Shown here one piece after another: positions 15,273-24,562 of a DNA stretch of 64,000 bases (positions within the stretch are counted from its first letter, which is position 1; the number at the start of each line of letters is the position of its first letter). The translations under genes and the position numbers were made by a program. The notes beneath the pieces were generated by a model. That model worked only from the letters and a program-made list of their open reading frames with translations. It was not told the DNA's origin and searched no databases. The DNA is taken from NCBI RefSeq assembly GCF_000011385.1, contig NC_005125.1, positions 3,844,001 through 3,908,000 of the forward strand, in the 5' to 3' direction. Source of the DNA: Gloeobacter violaceus PCC 7421. GTDB taxonomy: Bacteria > Cyanobacteriota > Cyanobacteriia > Gloeobacterales > Gloeobacteraceae.

Positions 15273-17879
15273 TTAGCGCCGCCCCGGCCGCGCAAACAAT
15301 TCAGCCATGGGCCGCCAGTCCCCGGAAGGGATAAAGGCCGACCAGTAGTAGGGATGGCGGAAACTGCGGCTACGGAGCATGGTCAGTTGCACCCGGCGCA
15401 ACGCATCGTCACTGCCTGCCCCGGCGCGCAATTCTCGATAGAAACCGACCATCAGATCCCTGGTCGCGGTGTCCTCCACCCGCCAGAGGCTCACCAGTTG
15501 GCTTGCGGCTCCCGCCAGGGTCAGGGCGCGCCTTAGACCATAGACGCCCTCACCGCTCTCGACATCCCCAAGTCCCGTCTCGCAGGCGGAGAGCACGGCA
15601 AGTCGGGTCCCGCGCAAGTCGAGCCCGGCCACCTCCAGGGCGGTGAGCACACCGTCGTCACCACCGCTTTTACGGACGTTTACCCCCGCCAGGGCCAGCC
15701 CCGAGCGCAAGAGTGGATTTTCCGCCTGGGCAGTCGGGTGCAAAAAGAAGCCGTGGGTGGCAATGTGCAGAATGCTTGGGCCGGACGAGCGCTTGAGGGC
15801 GCTTTCGGTGGCCGCTGCCTGGGTGAGCACCCGTGCGTCCGGCAGCAGTTCGGCAAGGGCTGCGACTTCTTTGGCGGTGGCAGGGAGGGCCGCAAAACCG
15901 AGTGCATCAAACTTTCCAGCCCGCGTGTCGATTTTGCCCGCAGCAGCGAGGCGATCGACAACGGCATCCGCCCGGTCAAAATCCGGATTGGCGATCAACA
16001 GTGGTGGGTGGCGAAGAGTGGCCGGGCGGGCCAGCCGCAACAGATCCCGGCCGGAACCGAGGTACTGGATGGTAAAGCGTTCCACCAGAAATCGACCGTG
16101 CTCGTCCACCAGAGCAGCAAAGGGGATCAAATTGAGCGCCCCGTCGGGGGAGACCAGCAGCCTTCGCCGCCCGCCGAGTTTGGCGCGCACCGGCTCCATC
16201 AGTGCTCGATCGAGCCGGCGGGCGGCGGCCTTGAGTTCGGCTGTCGGCAGGGCGCTGTTGCGCACGGCATTGCGAAAGACCTGGGCTGTCGCGTCGATCG
16301 CCCGGGCCTCCCCCAGATCCACCCAGTCCAGTGCGCCGCGTCCGTCGAACAGGTAGGCCGCGTAACGCGGCGCGGCGAACTGCTCACTGAAGCGGGTGGC
16401 TTGCAAGTTGAGCGGCCGGTAGAGGATCAATTCCACCAGGACCGTTGCGCTTGGAATCTGCCTTTGTACCGACTGCGGGTCGGCCGGAGCGGAAAGGGCG
16501 ACAAATTCGGCGCTGCGGCGGCTGAGGGCGGCTTCGAGGCGTTCGGCTTCGCGCTGCAAAGACTGCGCCGCACCGGTGGCGGCGGATACCGGTGCGTCCT
16601 CGCCCAGAACCCCGAAAGCCAGGGTGGCAAGCCGCGTGCGGGCGGTAGTCCATTGGTCGAGAAGCACCTGGTCGGCGGGGGCAAGGTGCGCGCGCAATGC
16701 CGCGAGGCTGCCGCTCTGGACATCGAGGATACGGCCCTTGCGCCGCAGGACGGTCGCAAAGGCCAGCCGGGCGGCGGCAGGGTCGGCGGGGGAAGAACGC
16801 AGGTGCAGCGAGATGGCCGTGTCGGCGGCAGCGGCCAGAACCTGCAAGTAATCGCGCTTGTGGCGTTCTGAACCCGCGGCGAGCGAATCCGCCAGATTGT
16901 GCTCCTGGATCTCAAGGGCGCGGGCAATCGACGTTCTGGCAAGCTCGGGCTCCCCCTGGCGGACCGCGAGCTGTGCCAAACCCTGCAGCGACTGGGCCAG
17001 ACCGGGGTGGTTCGTCCCGAGCGAGGCTTCGCGGATGGCCAAGGCGCGTCGAAACAGCGGTTCCGCCTCGTCCAGGCGGCCTTGATCGAGGTAGAGCCCG
17101 GCCAGACTGTGCAGACTGCGGGCCACATCCGGGTGGTCCGGACCGTAGGCTTTTTCCCAGATGGCCCGAACGCGCAAGAACAGCGCCTCGGCCCGCTCGA
17201 CTTCGCCCCGCAACCGGCACAGTATCGCGAGACCGTGCAGGCTGCGGGCCGCCTCCGGGTGCTCCTCGCCCAGGGTTTGCTTCCAGACCGCCAGCGCCTC
17301 CAGAAAATACCCTTCTGCCGCCGCATCGCCGGCGCCGCGGGCCATCAGCAGCATCGCCAGGCCGTGCAGGCTCTTGGCCACCAGCGGGTGGTCCGCACCC
17401 AGGGTCCGGCGACGGATGGCCAGGGCCCGTTCGGCGAGCGGTTGCGCTTCGGTGAGGTTGCCGCGCGCCCCGTAGAGCATCGCCAGGCCATAGAGACCCT
17501 TGGCGACCAGCGGGTGCGTCGGGCCAAAGGTGCGCTCGCGCAGGGCGAGCGTCCGCTCGAACAAAGCCTCCGCCTCGGTGTAATCGCCCTGCACCCCGTG
17601 CAAAACGGCCAGGTTGTTGAGGCTGTCGGCCACCTGCGGATGCTCCGCTCCAAGCGTCTGCTCCAGCAATTCCAGCCGCCGCCGACCGAGAACGATCGCC
17701 TCTGCGAACCGCCCGGCCGCCTGCAACGATTGAATTTGAGCGCTCAGGCGGTCCGCTTCGGCCACGGCCTGGTCCTGGGCGAAAAGTGCTCTGGGACAGC
17801 TCACCAGCAGCAGAACCGCCGCCAGCGACGCCAGCCCTCTTGCAAGCCGGTGGGGCGGCTGATACTCGGATGCGGCCAT
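15273..17879 (-). CDS. Secreted TPR-CHAT domain protein (putative caspase/separase-like peptidase)
   Basis: 868 residues. A hydrophobic signal-type N-terminus (LASLAAVLLLVSCPRALFAQ) suggests export. Residues about 40-310 hold about six tetratricopeptide repeats of the kinesin-light-chain type (AEHPQVADSLNNLAVLHGVQGDYTEAE pattern, 42-residue period). The C-terminal CHAT domain carries the caspase-like dyad: His in ILHIATHGFF and Cys in LAVLSACETGLGD. CHAT proteases cleave specific protein partners held by TPR-type adaptors. It is the last gene of a minus-strand series, 39 bases after the DUF928 gene. Export of a CHAT enzyme is uncommon for characterised members but typical for this cyanobacterial group. 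Substrate unknown. Confidence 0.88.
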   Translation of the reverse strand: MAASEYQPPHRLARGLASLAAVLLLVSCPRALFAQDQAVAEADRLSAQIQSLQAAGRFAEAIVLGRRRLELLEQTLGAEHPQVADSLNNLAVLHGVQGDYTEAEALFERTLALRERTFGPTHPLVAKGLYGLAMLYGARGNLTEAQPLAERALAIRRRTLGADHPLVAKSLHGLAMLLMARGAGDAAAEGYFLEALAVWKQTLGEEHPEAARSLHGLAILCRLRGEVERAEALFLRVRAIWEKAYGPDHPDVARSLHSLAGLYLDQGRLDEAEPLFRRALAIREASLGTNHPGLAQSLQGLAQLAVRQGEPELARTSIARALEIQEHNLADSLAAGSERHKRDYLQVLAAAADTAISLHLRSSPADPAAARLAFATVLRRKGRILDVQSGSLAALRAHLAPADQVLLDQWTTARTRLATLAFGVLGEDAPVSAATGAAQSLQREAERLEAALSRRSAEFVALSAPADPQSVQRQIPSATVLVELILYRPLNLQATRFSEQFAAPRYAAYLFDGRGALDWVDLGEARAIDATAQVFRNAVRNSALPTAELKAAARRLDRALMEPVRAKLGGRRRLLVSPDGALNLIPFAALVDEHGRFLVERFTIQYLGSGRDLLRLARPATLRHPPLLIANPDFDRADAVVDRLAAAGKIDTRAGKFDALGFAALPATAKEVAALAELLPDARVLTQAAATESALKRSSGPSILHIATHGFFLHPTAQAENPLLRSGLALAGVNVRKSGGDDGVLTALEVAGLDLRGTRLAVLSACETGLGDVESGEGVYGLRRALTLAGAASQLVSLWRVEDTATRDLMVGFYRELRAGAGSDDALRRVQLTMLRSRSFRHPYYWSAFIPSGDWRPMAELFARPGRR

Positions 17880-17918
17880 GGCTCAGGGCGCAGGAGGGGA
17901 ATAGATGAACCCGCGGGT

Positions 17919-18776
17919 CTAGGGTCGGACGTTCGGAGCAGAAATTTGGTTCAAGGCCACAGGAAATTGCGCAATCCCTGTGAACATCGGTATGGGCAGG
18001 GCACCGGCGATCACATCGAGTCCCTCGGAGCGCAGCAGCGATTGCCAGCGCCCGGCGGCAAGTGGTGCGCCGGTTGCGGTGCGGTGCAGCGCTGCCAGCG
18101 CCGGCAGCAGATCGTACCAGTAGCCGTCCTCGGCCAGCAAAGCGGTCCGTGCCGCCGGCGGCGCCTGCTCCAGCCGCCGTCTCCAGGCAACGCCCGGCAC
18201 CACCCGGCTGACCCAGGCATCCACCGTCACATTGGCCGAGGGATCGTCTAGATCGCACAGCAGCGTCACCGACCAGTGGTAATCCCGGCCCGGGGCCAGC
18301 GGCGGCGCCTCGGACGGCAGAGCGAGGGCGACGACGCCGGGGGCAAGGCCGTTGGTGTCCAGGTGGGCACGATAGAGAAGGTGCCCCTCGCGCGATTCCA
18401 GGGTAAACAGCACCGGCGGGGCGGAGGCGCCCACCGTCGGCAGGTGCCAGAGGAAGGTGGGATGGGCAGCCTGGGTCAATCCGGGCGAACTTCTGGGCGC
18501 CAGGGCGGTCAGCGGCGCCGGCACCGGTAGATCGCATCCCGCCGAGCGCAGGTGCCTGACCCGCTGCGCCGGCAGGCGGCGATCGCGCGTGCGCACGAGC
18601 TTGAAGAAGTTCTGACTTGGCGCGGCCGGTTTTTGAACCGGGCGCTCGCCAGGCGTCACCCTGGCGGGTCGGGGAGTTTTTGGGGTTTCCCCGGCCGCCG
18701 CAGGCGCTTCCCACCCCCGCCAGGCCATGTTCATCGCGAGCAGGCCCCAGGCAAGTCGATAAAGCAGTACGGGCAT
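17919..18776 (-). CDS. DUF928 family secreted protein
   Basis: 285 residues. An N-terminal hydrophobic segment (LLYRLAWGLLAMNMAW) looks like a signal peptide or anchor. The DUF928 pattern is visible: GCDLPVPAPLTALAP, then HPTFLWHLP and VLFTLESREGHLLYRAHL, then APPLAPGRDYHWSVTLLCD, and a C-terminal GYWYDLLPALAAL. The family is of unknown function, almost confined to cyanobacteria, and from memory is often found near CHAT-TPR genes. It sits between the caspase-STAND gene (37-base gap) and the TPR-CHAT gene (39-base gap), so co-transcription is likely. A GTG 27 bases upstream is an alternative start; neither has a strong Shine-Dalgarno site. Confidence 0.85.
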   Translation of the reverse strand: MPVLLYRLAWGLLAMNMAWRGWEAPAAAGETPKTPRPARVTPGERPVQKPAAPSQNFFKLVRTRDRRLPAQRVRHLRSAGCDLPVPAPLTALAPRSSPGLTQAAHPTFLWHLPTVGASAPPVLFTLESREGHLLYRAHLDTNGLAPGVVALALPSEAPPLAPGRDYHWSVTLLCDLDDPSANVTVDAWVSRVVPGVAWRRRLEQAPPAARTALLAEDGYWYDLLPALAALHRTATGAPLAAGRWQSLLRSEGLDVIAGALPIPMFTGIAQFPVALNQISAPNVRP

Positions 18777-18813
18777 AGGCGGTCTTTGGCTCCGGTTCGG
18801 CACAGGCGACTAA

Positions 18814-21800
18814 TCAATATTTGCACGGGCGGTTGGGCGTGTTGTCGGAACTGGCTGCAAGCCAATTGCAGCCGCGGGCGACAAGGCCCGCCATATCGAG
18901 CTGCCAATCATTCCAGAGCAACACGGTTTTGTCGAGGCCCGCGGAAATCACCGTCCGGCTGTCGGGGCTGAATCCGACGCTCGTCACCGGGGCAGTGTGC
19001 CCCTCGAGCACTTTGAGCAGCGTCCCGTCAAGACTCCACAACTTGACCAGGCGATCGTGCCCGGCGGTGGCGAGGGTGCGGCCGTCGGGGCTGAAGGCGA
19101 GCGCGCCGATCCAGTCTGTGTGGGCGGCCCAGTTCTGCCGCAGAAGGCCGTCGGCCTCCCAAATCCGCACCATGCCCTCCTCGCCCGCGGCGGCGAGGAT
19201 TTGTCCGTCGGGGCTGTAGTGCAGCGAGTGCACCGGGCCGCTGTGCCCGCTCAACTGCCCGAGGGCGGTGCCGTCGCGCCGCCATAGCCGCACCGTGCCG
19301 TCGCCGCCGCCCGTGGCGAGGCGATCGCCCTTGGGGCTGAAGGCGACCTCAAGCACACCTCCGGGCGTGCCTCCAAAGGCGGCCTGCAATATCCCCTGCG
19401 CATTCCAGAGGCGAACGGTCTCGCCCGCGGCGGCGAGGATTTGTCCGTCGGGGCTGTAGTGCAGCGAGTGCACCGGGCCGCTGTGCCCGCTCAACTGCCC
19501 GAGGGCGGTGCCGTCGCGCCGCCATAGCCGCACCGTGCCGTCGCCGCCGCCCGTGGCGAGGCGATCGCCCTTGGGGCTGAAGGCGACCTCGATCACCGCC
19601 TGCGCGTGGCCGCGCAGGATTGCCAGCGGCTTGCCGTCACGGCTCCACAGGCGAGTCGTCCGATCGTCGCCCGCACTGGCTACGAGCGCCCCATCCGGGC
19701 TGAAGCGGGCACTCAGCACCCCGTCGGTGTGGCCATAGAGGGTTCGGCGCAGGGGCGGCTGCAGCCGCCACAGCCGCACGGTGCGGTCGAGGCTGGCGGT
19801 GGCGAGGGTCTGGCCGTCGCCACCGAAGCTGAGGGAGGTGATGTCGGAACTATGGCCCTGCAGCACCCCGGCGGGAGTGCCGTCGGGCCGCCACAGCCGC
19901 ACGGTGCGGTCGAAGCCGGCGGTGGCCAGAAGCGCACCGTCCGGGCTGAAGGCGACCGCAAAGACGGCTTCGCTGTGGCCGCGCAGGGATTTGAGCCCGT
20001 GGCCTTCCCGGCTCCAGAGCCTGACCGCCCCGGTGCGGTCGCCGGAGGCGATGACGCGCCCATCGGGACTGACAGCCACCGCCAGCGCCCAGTCGCGGTG
20101 ACCGCGCAGCGTGGCGCCCAGGCGGCCGTCGCGCCGCCACAACCGGATGGCGCCGTCGGCCGAGGCGGCGGCAATCAAGTCGCCGTCGGGGCTGAAGGCC
20201 AGGGCAAATACCGGATTGCCGGGATCGGCCAGGGTCCGCAGCAACCGGCCTTCGATGCTCCACACACGCACACAACCGTCGGAGCTGGCGGTGGCCAGGG
20301 TCGCCTCCCCGGGCGAGAAGCGCACGTCGTAGACACCGCGCGGATGGCGCAGCGTCGTCACCGGTCCGCCCTCGGACCGCTGCAGCGCCACGATACCGTC
20401 GTCGCGGGCCACCGCCAGCAGCCCGCCGTCGGGGCTGAAGCGCACCTGAAGGTTGGGTTTGTGATCGGTGCTGCTGGCGAGTGCCGCTATCTTGCGCACC
20501 AGGGTGCCGTCGGGACGCCACAGCCGCACCTGCCCGTCGACGCTGCCGCTCGCCAGCAGCGCCGCGCCGGGACTGAAGGCGACGCTTGTCACCCACTGCG
20601 GATGCTCGATGCGATTCCACTGCTGAACGGTGCTGAGCGCTTCGCGCAGGATGCTTTCTGTCTGGCGGGTCTGCCCGGTGTCGGCGGACAGGGTCTGCAA
20701 CTGCTGTCTGCCGGCCCGGAGGGCGGCCTGCAGACCCTCCGGCCCGCGGTGGGTGCTCAAGAAGCTGCGGGCGTAGGCGGTATGGGTGGCGATCTCGTTG
20801 TGTTGGAGGTCGCCCACGAGCTTGAAGAGCACCCCGCCCAACACCGCCACCACCAGCGCCAGGGCTCCCATCGCCCCGGCCGCCAGCCTGGTGCGCACCA
20901 GCGCGCGTTGCTGGCGTTGCTGCAGGGCTGCCCGCTGCGCCAGGCACGCCTCGATGAAGCGGTTGCTGGTGGCGGTCAGCTCGTCGGCACAGCCCTGGTG
21001 CAACTCCTCAGCCTCGGCCAGCCGCGCCCCGCTGAGTAAAAATTCGTCGCTGCGGCCGCTTTGCAACCACAGGTGCGCCGCCTGCTCGATCTGTCGCTGC
21101 ACCCGCAATCTGGCGCGGTTCTCCTCAAGCCACCAGCGCAAAGTCGACCAGTTGCGAATCAGCACCTCGTGGGCGACCTCCACGGTCACCTCGGCATGCA
21201 GCTGCTCGATGGCCCCGGCAATGTCATCGTCGGCAGCGGCGCCGCGCTCGATGCCGGTGCCGGCGGCCTGCCCTCTGTTTTCCTCGGTGCCAATCACAAT
21301 CAAACGCGCGTCGCTGAAGGCTTTAAGCGTCTGTTCGACCAGAGCCGGGCCGTAGCGCGGCACCAGCAGATCCGCCTTGCGCACCCGCCTGCGGGTGTCG
21401 GGCATGCCTTCTCCCAACTGGGTGAGCGACAGAAAAAGCCAGTGGGCGCAGGCGCGGGCCTGCGGGCAGAGTGCGCCGAAAACCTCCTCGGCTTTGCGCT
21501 CCAGGGCGCCTTCGATGCCGCCTATCTGCTGCCGGTAGGCCCGCAGAGTGAGCCAACCGCCCGCGCGCCGCTCCCACAACTGCTCCAGGACAAATTCGAG
21601 CAACGCCAGTTCGCCGCGGCTGCGCTCGAGGTCCCGCAGCAGCACCTCCACCAGTTCCGGCTCCACCTGCAGGCCGACCTGGGCGGCCGGTTTGAGGATA
21701 ATGTCGCGGTAGTCGGCCTGGCTGAGTTCGGCGGACAGGTAGACCACCGAGCGCTCCAGCAGCCGGTGCAATCCCCGCAACCGCAAAGCGCCCTCGGCAC

Positions 21801-23862
21801 AATCCGCCCGCAGCGTGATCACCAGCTTGAAGCGATCGGGCGCATGCTCTAGGGCGCCAAGCACCAGTTCGACAAATCGGTCGCACTCCAGGGCGGCACT
21901 GAGGGTCAAAAGCTCCTCGAATTGGTCGACCACCAGCACCAGCACCGGCTGCGGCCGGGTGCGCAGCCAGCGGACAAATCCCTCCGCCCCCAGATACACC
22001 AACCCCTCCAACTCCCGGCGCTCCGTCTCGCCGGCGCCCATCGCCCCCGATTCCCCCAGCCGGGCGATCAGGTTCGCGAGCGGGTGGGTGCCCGGCTGCA
22101 TCGTGCAAAGGCGCCAGCGCCCGCTGCCTGGAATCATGCCCCCCTGGCGCAGCTGTGCCATCAACCCCGCCTGCACCAGCGACGATTTTCCGCAGCCGCT
22201 CGCGCCGACCACCGCCACAAACGACCGCTCCTGCAGCCCATGGAGCAGCCGGGCCACGAGCGGACCGCGCCCGTAAAAAAATGGGGCCGCCGCTTCTGCG
22301 AAGGCCCTCAGCCCCATATAAGGGCAAATCCTGGTGTCAAAAGGTGCCGCCGAATCGCCGGGGAGCACCTCGACGATTCCCTCGACCCCAGAAAGCCAGC
22401 CTTCGAAGTGCGTGGTCTCTGCGGCAGTTTGGTCCTGCAATTGGGCTATCCATTCAGCCGCGCTCAATCCGGCCGCGGCGGCGGCCAGGGTGGTCACCAG
22501 CGCCTCCCCGAATCGCCCCGCTTCGTCGGGTGCCGATAACCCGGCCATCAGGCACAAGCCAAGGGTTTGCGGCTGCTGCTGGCTTTGTATCCAGCGGCGC
22601 ACCGCCTCCAGGTTCTCGGGCTCCACGACCCAGTCGCAAACCCAGATGCGCCGGTCGGGGCGTCCCGCCTGCATCTGCTGACCCAACCACAACAGGCCCA
22701 CGGCGGTGCCGCCGAGATCGAGATGCAGATCCCCGGCCCCAGTGCAGACGACCCGCCCCCCGAGGTACACCAGCACCGTCCGCGCCACCGGCGAATCGCC
22801 CGCCAGTCGCCGGGCCAGCCACTGCCTGGGGGCGGATTCGGCAGACCAGTAGCGGATGTCGAAGCGACCGAGGCGGGCCAGTTCGCGGCTGAGTTTCACG
22901 CCCACGCCCCGACCGACCGGCGATTCGATCACCAGCGCTCGGCGAGTCTGCGAAGCCCCTGCCGCCCGCAGCGCGCGGCCGAGCACCACCGGGGCCACCC
23001 CGCCGACGAAGCGCTTGGGTGTCTGTAGAGAATGGAGTCGAAAGCGCTCGATCTCGCCCCGGCGCCCTTTTTGGCGGTTCAACAGGCGCAACTGTTTGTT
23101 GATCTGATCGATATGGCGCAGGGTCTGGTAGTAGACAAATTTGTACAGGCCGTCGATATCGATCACACCCTGGCAGTCCGCCGCTTCGCCGCGCAGACCG
23201 CGAATGAGATAGTAAGTGAATACGCCGTGGCCCAGTTCGGGAAACTCCCACGAGCGCTCGCCCGCGTCGCACGAAAGCAGCGCGTAGAGACTGCGCCGCT
23301 GGGGGGCATGCCGCTGCAGAGCCGCCACCAGTCGGCCGGCCGCATCGTCGGCCTGCATCGCTCCGGCCGGGACAAACCCGGCGCCGCTGTGGCAGGCGTC
23401 CAGCCAGAGCAACTGCTGATGCGCACGGCAACTGGCCAGGGATCCCAGCAACTCCGGCAGTCCGAGGGCGGTCTGCTCCAGAGCACCCAGGCGCGTATCG
23501 GCCAGGCAAAAGAACACTTCGGTGCAGCGCCGGTCGAGCACGCCGTGGCCGGAAAAATAAAACACCACCGTGTCCTCAGGCTGCGCCTCGGCGACCAGTT
23601 GCGCCAGACTGGCGCGCACCGCCTCCAGCCGCGGCGATCGTCCGTCCTGCCCGTGGTGCACCAACTCCACACGCCGCTCGAAGCGGCCGGTGAGCTCCGC
23701 CAGGGCCGCGGCCAGTTCCCGACAATCGCAGACGGCGCACCCCAGCCCTCCCAGCCCGGGATCTGCGTAGGTATCGATGCCGACCATCAGCATCCAGAGC
23801 CTTCCCACCTCCGCCTGCTGCAGGCGGTCGTCTCGGCTGGTGCGCAGACCCAACGGCGGCAT
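18814..23862 (-). CDS. Caspase-like peptidase / STAND NTPase / WD40 repeat signalling protein
   Basis: 1682 residues. Residues about 20-270 are a caspase (C14) domain: His in FYFSGHG near 102, Cys in DACHSG near 156. After a linker comes a novel-STAND ATPase module: YMGLRAF and a P-loop GASGCGKSS near 553, with Walker B VLVLVVDQFEEL. A single hydrophobic segment near 998 (LALVVAVLGGVLFKLV) could anchor it in the membrane. From about 1080 on are 14 WD40 repeats, enough for two seven-bladed propellers. STAND proteins oligomerise on sensing a signal, here probably activating the caspase. AAGGAG six bases before the ATG supports the start. Repeats 9-10 and 11-12 are nearly identical (see repeats). 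Target unknown. Confidence 0.92.
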   Translation of the reverse strand: MPPLGLRTSRDDRLQQAEVGRLWMLMVGIDTYADPGLGGLGCAVCDCRELAAALAELTGRFERRVELVHHGQDGRSPRLEAVRASLAQLVAEAQPEDTVVFYFSGHGVLDRRCTEVFFCLADTRLGALEQTALGLPELLGSLASCRAHQQLLWLDACHSGAGFVPAGAMQADDAAGRLVAALQRHAPQRRSLYALLSCDAGERSWEFPELGHGVFTYYLIRGLRGEAADCQGVIDIDGLYKFVYYQTLRHIDQINKQLRLLNRQKGRRGEIERFRLHSLQTPKRFVGGVAPVVLGRALRAAGASQTRRALVIESPVGRGVGVKLSRELARLGRFDIRYWSAESAPRQWLARRLAGDSPVARTVLVYLGGRVVCTGAGDLHLDLGGTAVGLLWLGQQMQAGRPDRRIWVCDWVVEPENLEAVRRWIQSQQQPQTLGLCLMAGLSAPDEAGRFGEALVTTLAAAAAGLSAAEWIAQLQDQTAAETTHFEGWLSGVEGIVEVLPGDSAAPFDTRICPYMGLRAFAEAAAPFFYGRGPLVARLLHGLQERSFVAVVGASGCGKSSLVQAGLMAQLRQGGMIPGSGRWRLCTMQPGTHPLANLIARLGESGAMGAGETERRELEGLVYLGAEGFVRWLRTRPQPVLVLVVDQFEELLTLSAALECDRFVELVLGALEHAPDRFKLVITLRADCAEGALRLRGLHRLLERSVVYLSAELSQADYRDIILKPAAQVGLQVEPELVEVLLRDLERSRGELALLEFVLEQLWERRAGGWLTLRAYRQQIGGIEGALERKAEEVFGALCPQARACAHWLFLSLTQLGEGMPDTRRRVRKADLLVPRYGPALVEQTLKAFSDARLIVIGTEENRGQAAGTGIERGAAADDDIAGAIEQLHAEVTVEVAHEVLIRNWSTLRWWLEENRARLRVQRQIEQAAHLWLQSGRSDEFLLSGARLAEAEELHQGCADELTATSNRFIEACLAQRAALQQRQQRALVRTRLAAGAMGALALVVAVLGGVLFKLVGDLQHNEIATHTAYARSFLSTHRGPEGLQAALRAGRQQLQTLSADTGQTRQTESILREALSTVQQWNRIEHPQWVTSVAFSPGAALLASGSVDGQVRLWRPDGTLVRKIAALASSTDHKPNLQVRFSPDGGLLAVARDDGIVALQRSEGGPVTTLRHPRGVYDVRFSPGEATLATASSDGCVRVWSIEGRLLRTLADPGNPVFALAFSPDGDLIAAASADGAIRLWRRDGRLGATLRGHRDWALAVAVSPDGRVIASGDRTGAVRLWSREGHGLKSLRGHSEAVFAVAFSPDGALLATAGFDRTVRLWRPDGTPAGVLQGHSSDITSLSFGGDGQTLATASLDRTVRLWRLQPPLRRTLYGHTDGVLSARFSPDGALVASAGDDRTTRLWSRDGKPLAILRGHAQAVIEVAFSPKGDRLATGGGDGTVRLWRRDGTALGQLSGHSGPVHSLHYSPDGQILAAAGETVRLWNAQGILQAAFGGTPGGVLEVAFSPKGDRLATGGGDGTVRLWRRDGTALGQLSGHSGPVHSLHYSPDGQILAAAGEEGMVRIWEADGLLRQNWAAHTDWIGALAFSPDGRTLATAGHDRLVKLWSLDGTLLKVLEGHTAPVTSVGFSPDSRTVISAGLDKTVLLWNDWQLDMAGLVARGCNWLAASSDNTPNRPCKY
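19180..19350. repeat. 171-bp exact direct repeat, copy 1 (WD40 coding)
   Basis: Identical over 171 bases to 19420-19590, offset 240 bp, inside the WD40 part of the caspase-STAND gene. It encodes parts of repeats 11 and 12. Perfect identity including silent positions means a recent duplication or gene conversion. Confidence 0.9.
19420..19590. repeat. 171-bp exact direct repeat, copy 2 (WD40 coding)
   Basis: Second copy of the 19180-19350 sequence, encoding parts of WD40 repeats 9 and 10. The two copies keep the reading frame (240 bp = 80 codons apart). Confidence 0.9.
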
Positions 23863-23989
23863 CGCTTCTCCTTATCGTACCTTTCGTACCTTCGGCGCGG
23901 CATCGCCCGGGCCTTCCCGGCTCCGCCTCTCCTGCACTCTGCCTGCTTGTAGGGCAACCCCCAGAACATCTATGCACAGAAAAGCGGTT

Positions 23990-24400
23990 TTAGCTTTCGT
24001 GCTGTCCGCTCTCGCCGTCGGACGCGGGCCGGATACAGGACTTGTAGGCGTCGATATCGGTACAGGTACCAAACCACTGAGCGATTCGGCCCTCGGCGTC
24101 GCGGATCGGCTGCACCTGCATCAGGTGCCACCGGTAATTCCCATCGCCGGCGCGCAATCGATATTCCATAGCGTACGATGTGCCGGTGCGCGTGGCTTTG
24201 TACCCACGCTGTAGACAACTGGGCAGATCCTTCGGGTGGACAACCGCCTTCCACCCCCAACCCTGCAGCTGTTCTCCGCTCATGCCCGTGTAGTCCAGGG
24301 CTCGCTTGTTACAACAATCGAGAGCACCGTTTGCCCTCGCAGTCCAAGCAATTTGTGGTAGACATTCAAGAAGATATCGGATGCGCCAGTCGTCGAACAT
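23990..24400 (-). CDS. Stand-alone PAS/PAC domain protein
   Basis: 136 residues, essentially one PAS domain with its PAC extension: LPQIAWTARANGALDCCNKRALDYTG, then GWGWKAVVHPKDLPSC and the PAC part YRLRAGDGNYRWHLMQVQPIRDAEGRIAQWFGTCTDI. This closely resembles PAS domains of phytobacterial and cyanobacterial histidine kinases but no output domain is attached. GGGAGGT lies about eleven bases before the ATG. It sits between the DUF1822 gene and the caspase-STAND gene on the same strand. It may be a signal-binding subunit acting in trans, or the remnant of a larger kinase. Confidence 0.85.
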   Translation of the reverse strand: MFDDWRIRYLLECLPQIAWTARANGALDCCNKRALDYTGMSGEQLQGWGWKAVVHPKDLPSCLQRGYKATRTGTSYAMEYRLRAGDGNYRWHLMQVQPIRDAEGRIAQWFGTCTDIDAYKSCIRPASDGESGQHES

Positions 24401-24562
24401 TGATGAACTTACCTCCCAGCGTCATTGATAGCCATCAACGCCACCTGGCGGCCACATATTCGGATGGGATATTGCAACGAAAAATCGATTTAAGCCGCAC
24501 CTTTGGGCGGATCTCAGCCACAATTTTTTACATATTTGCCGTCGATGAAAGCGACAGGGCGC

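Noticed and set aside
19606-21039. Long plus-strand frame opposite the WD40 region
   Set aside because: Its Gly/Gln-rich repeats are the antisense of the WD40 repeats, not a real repeat protein.
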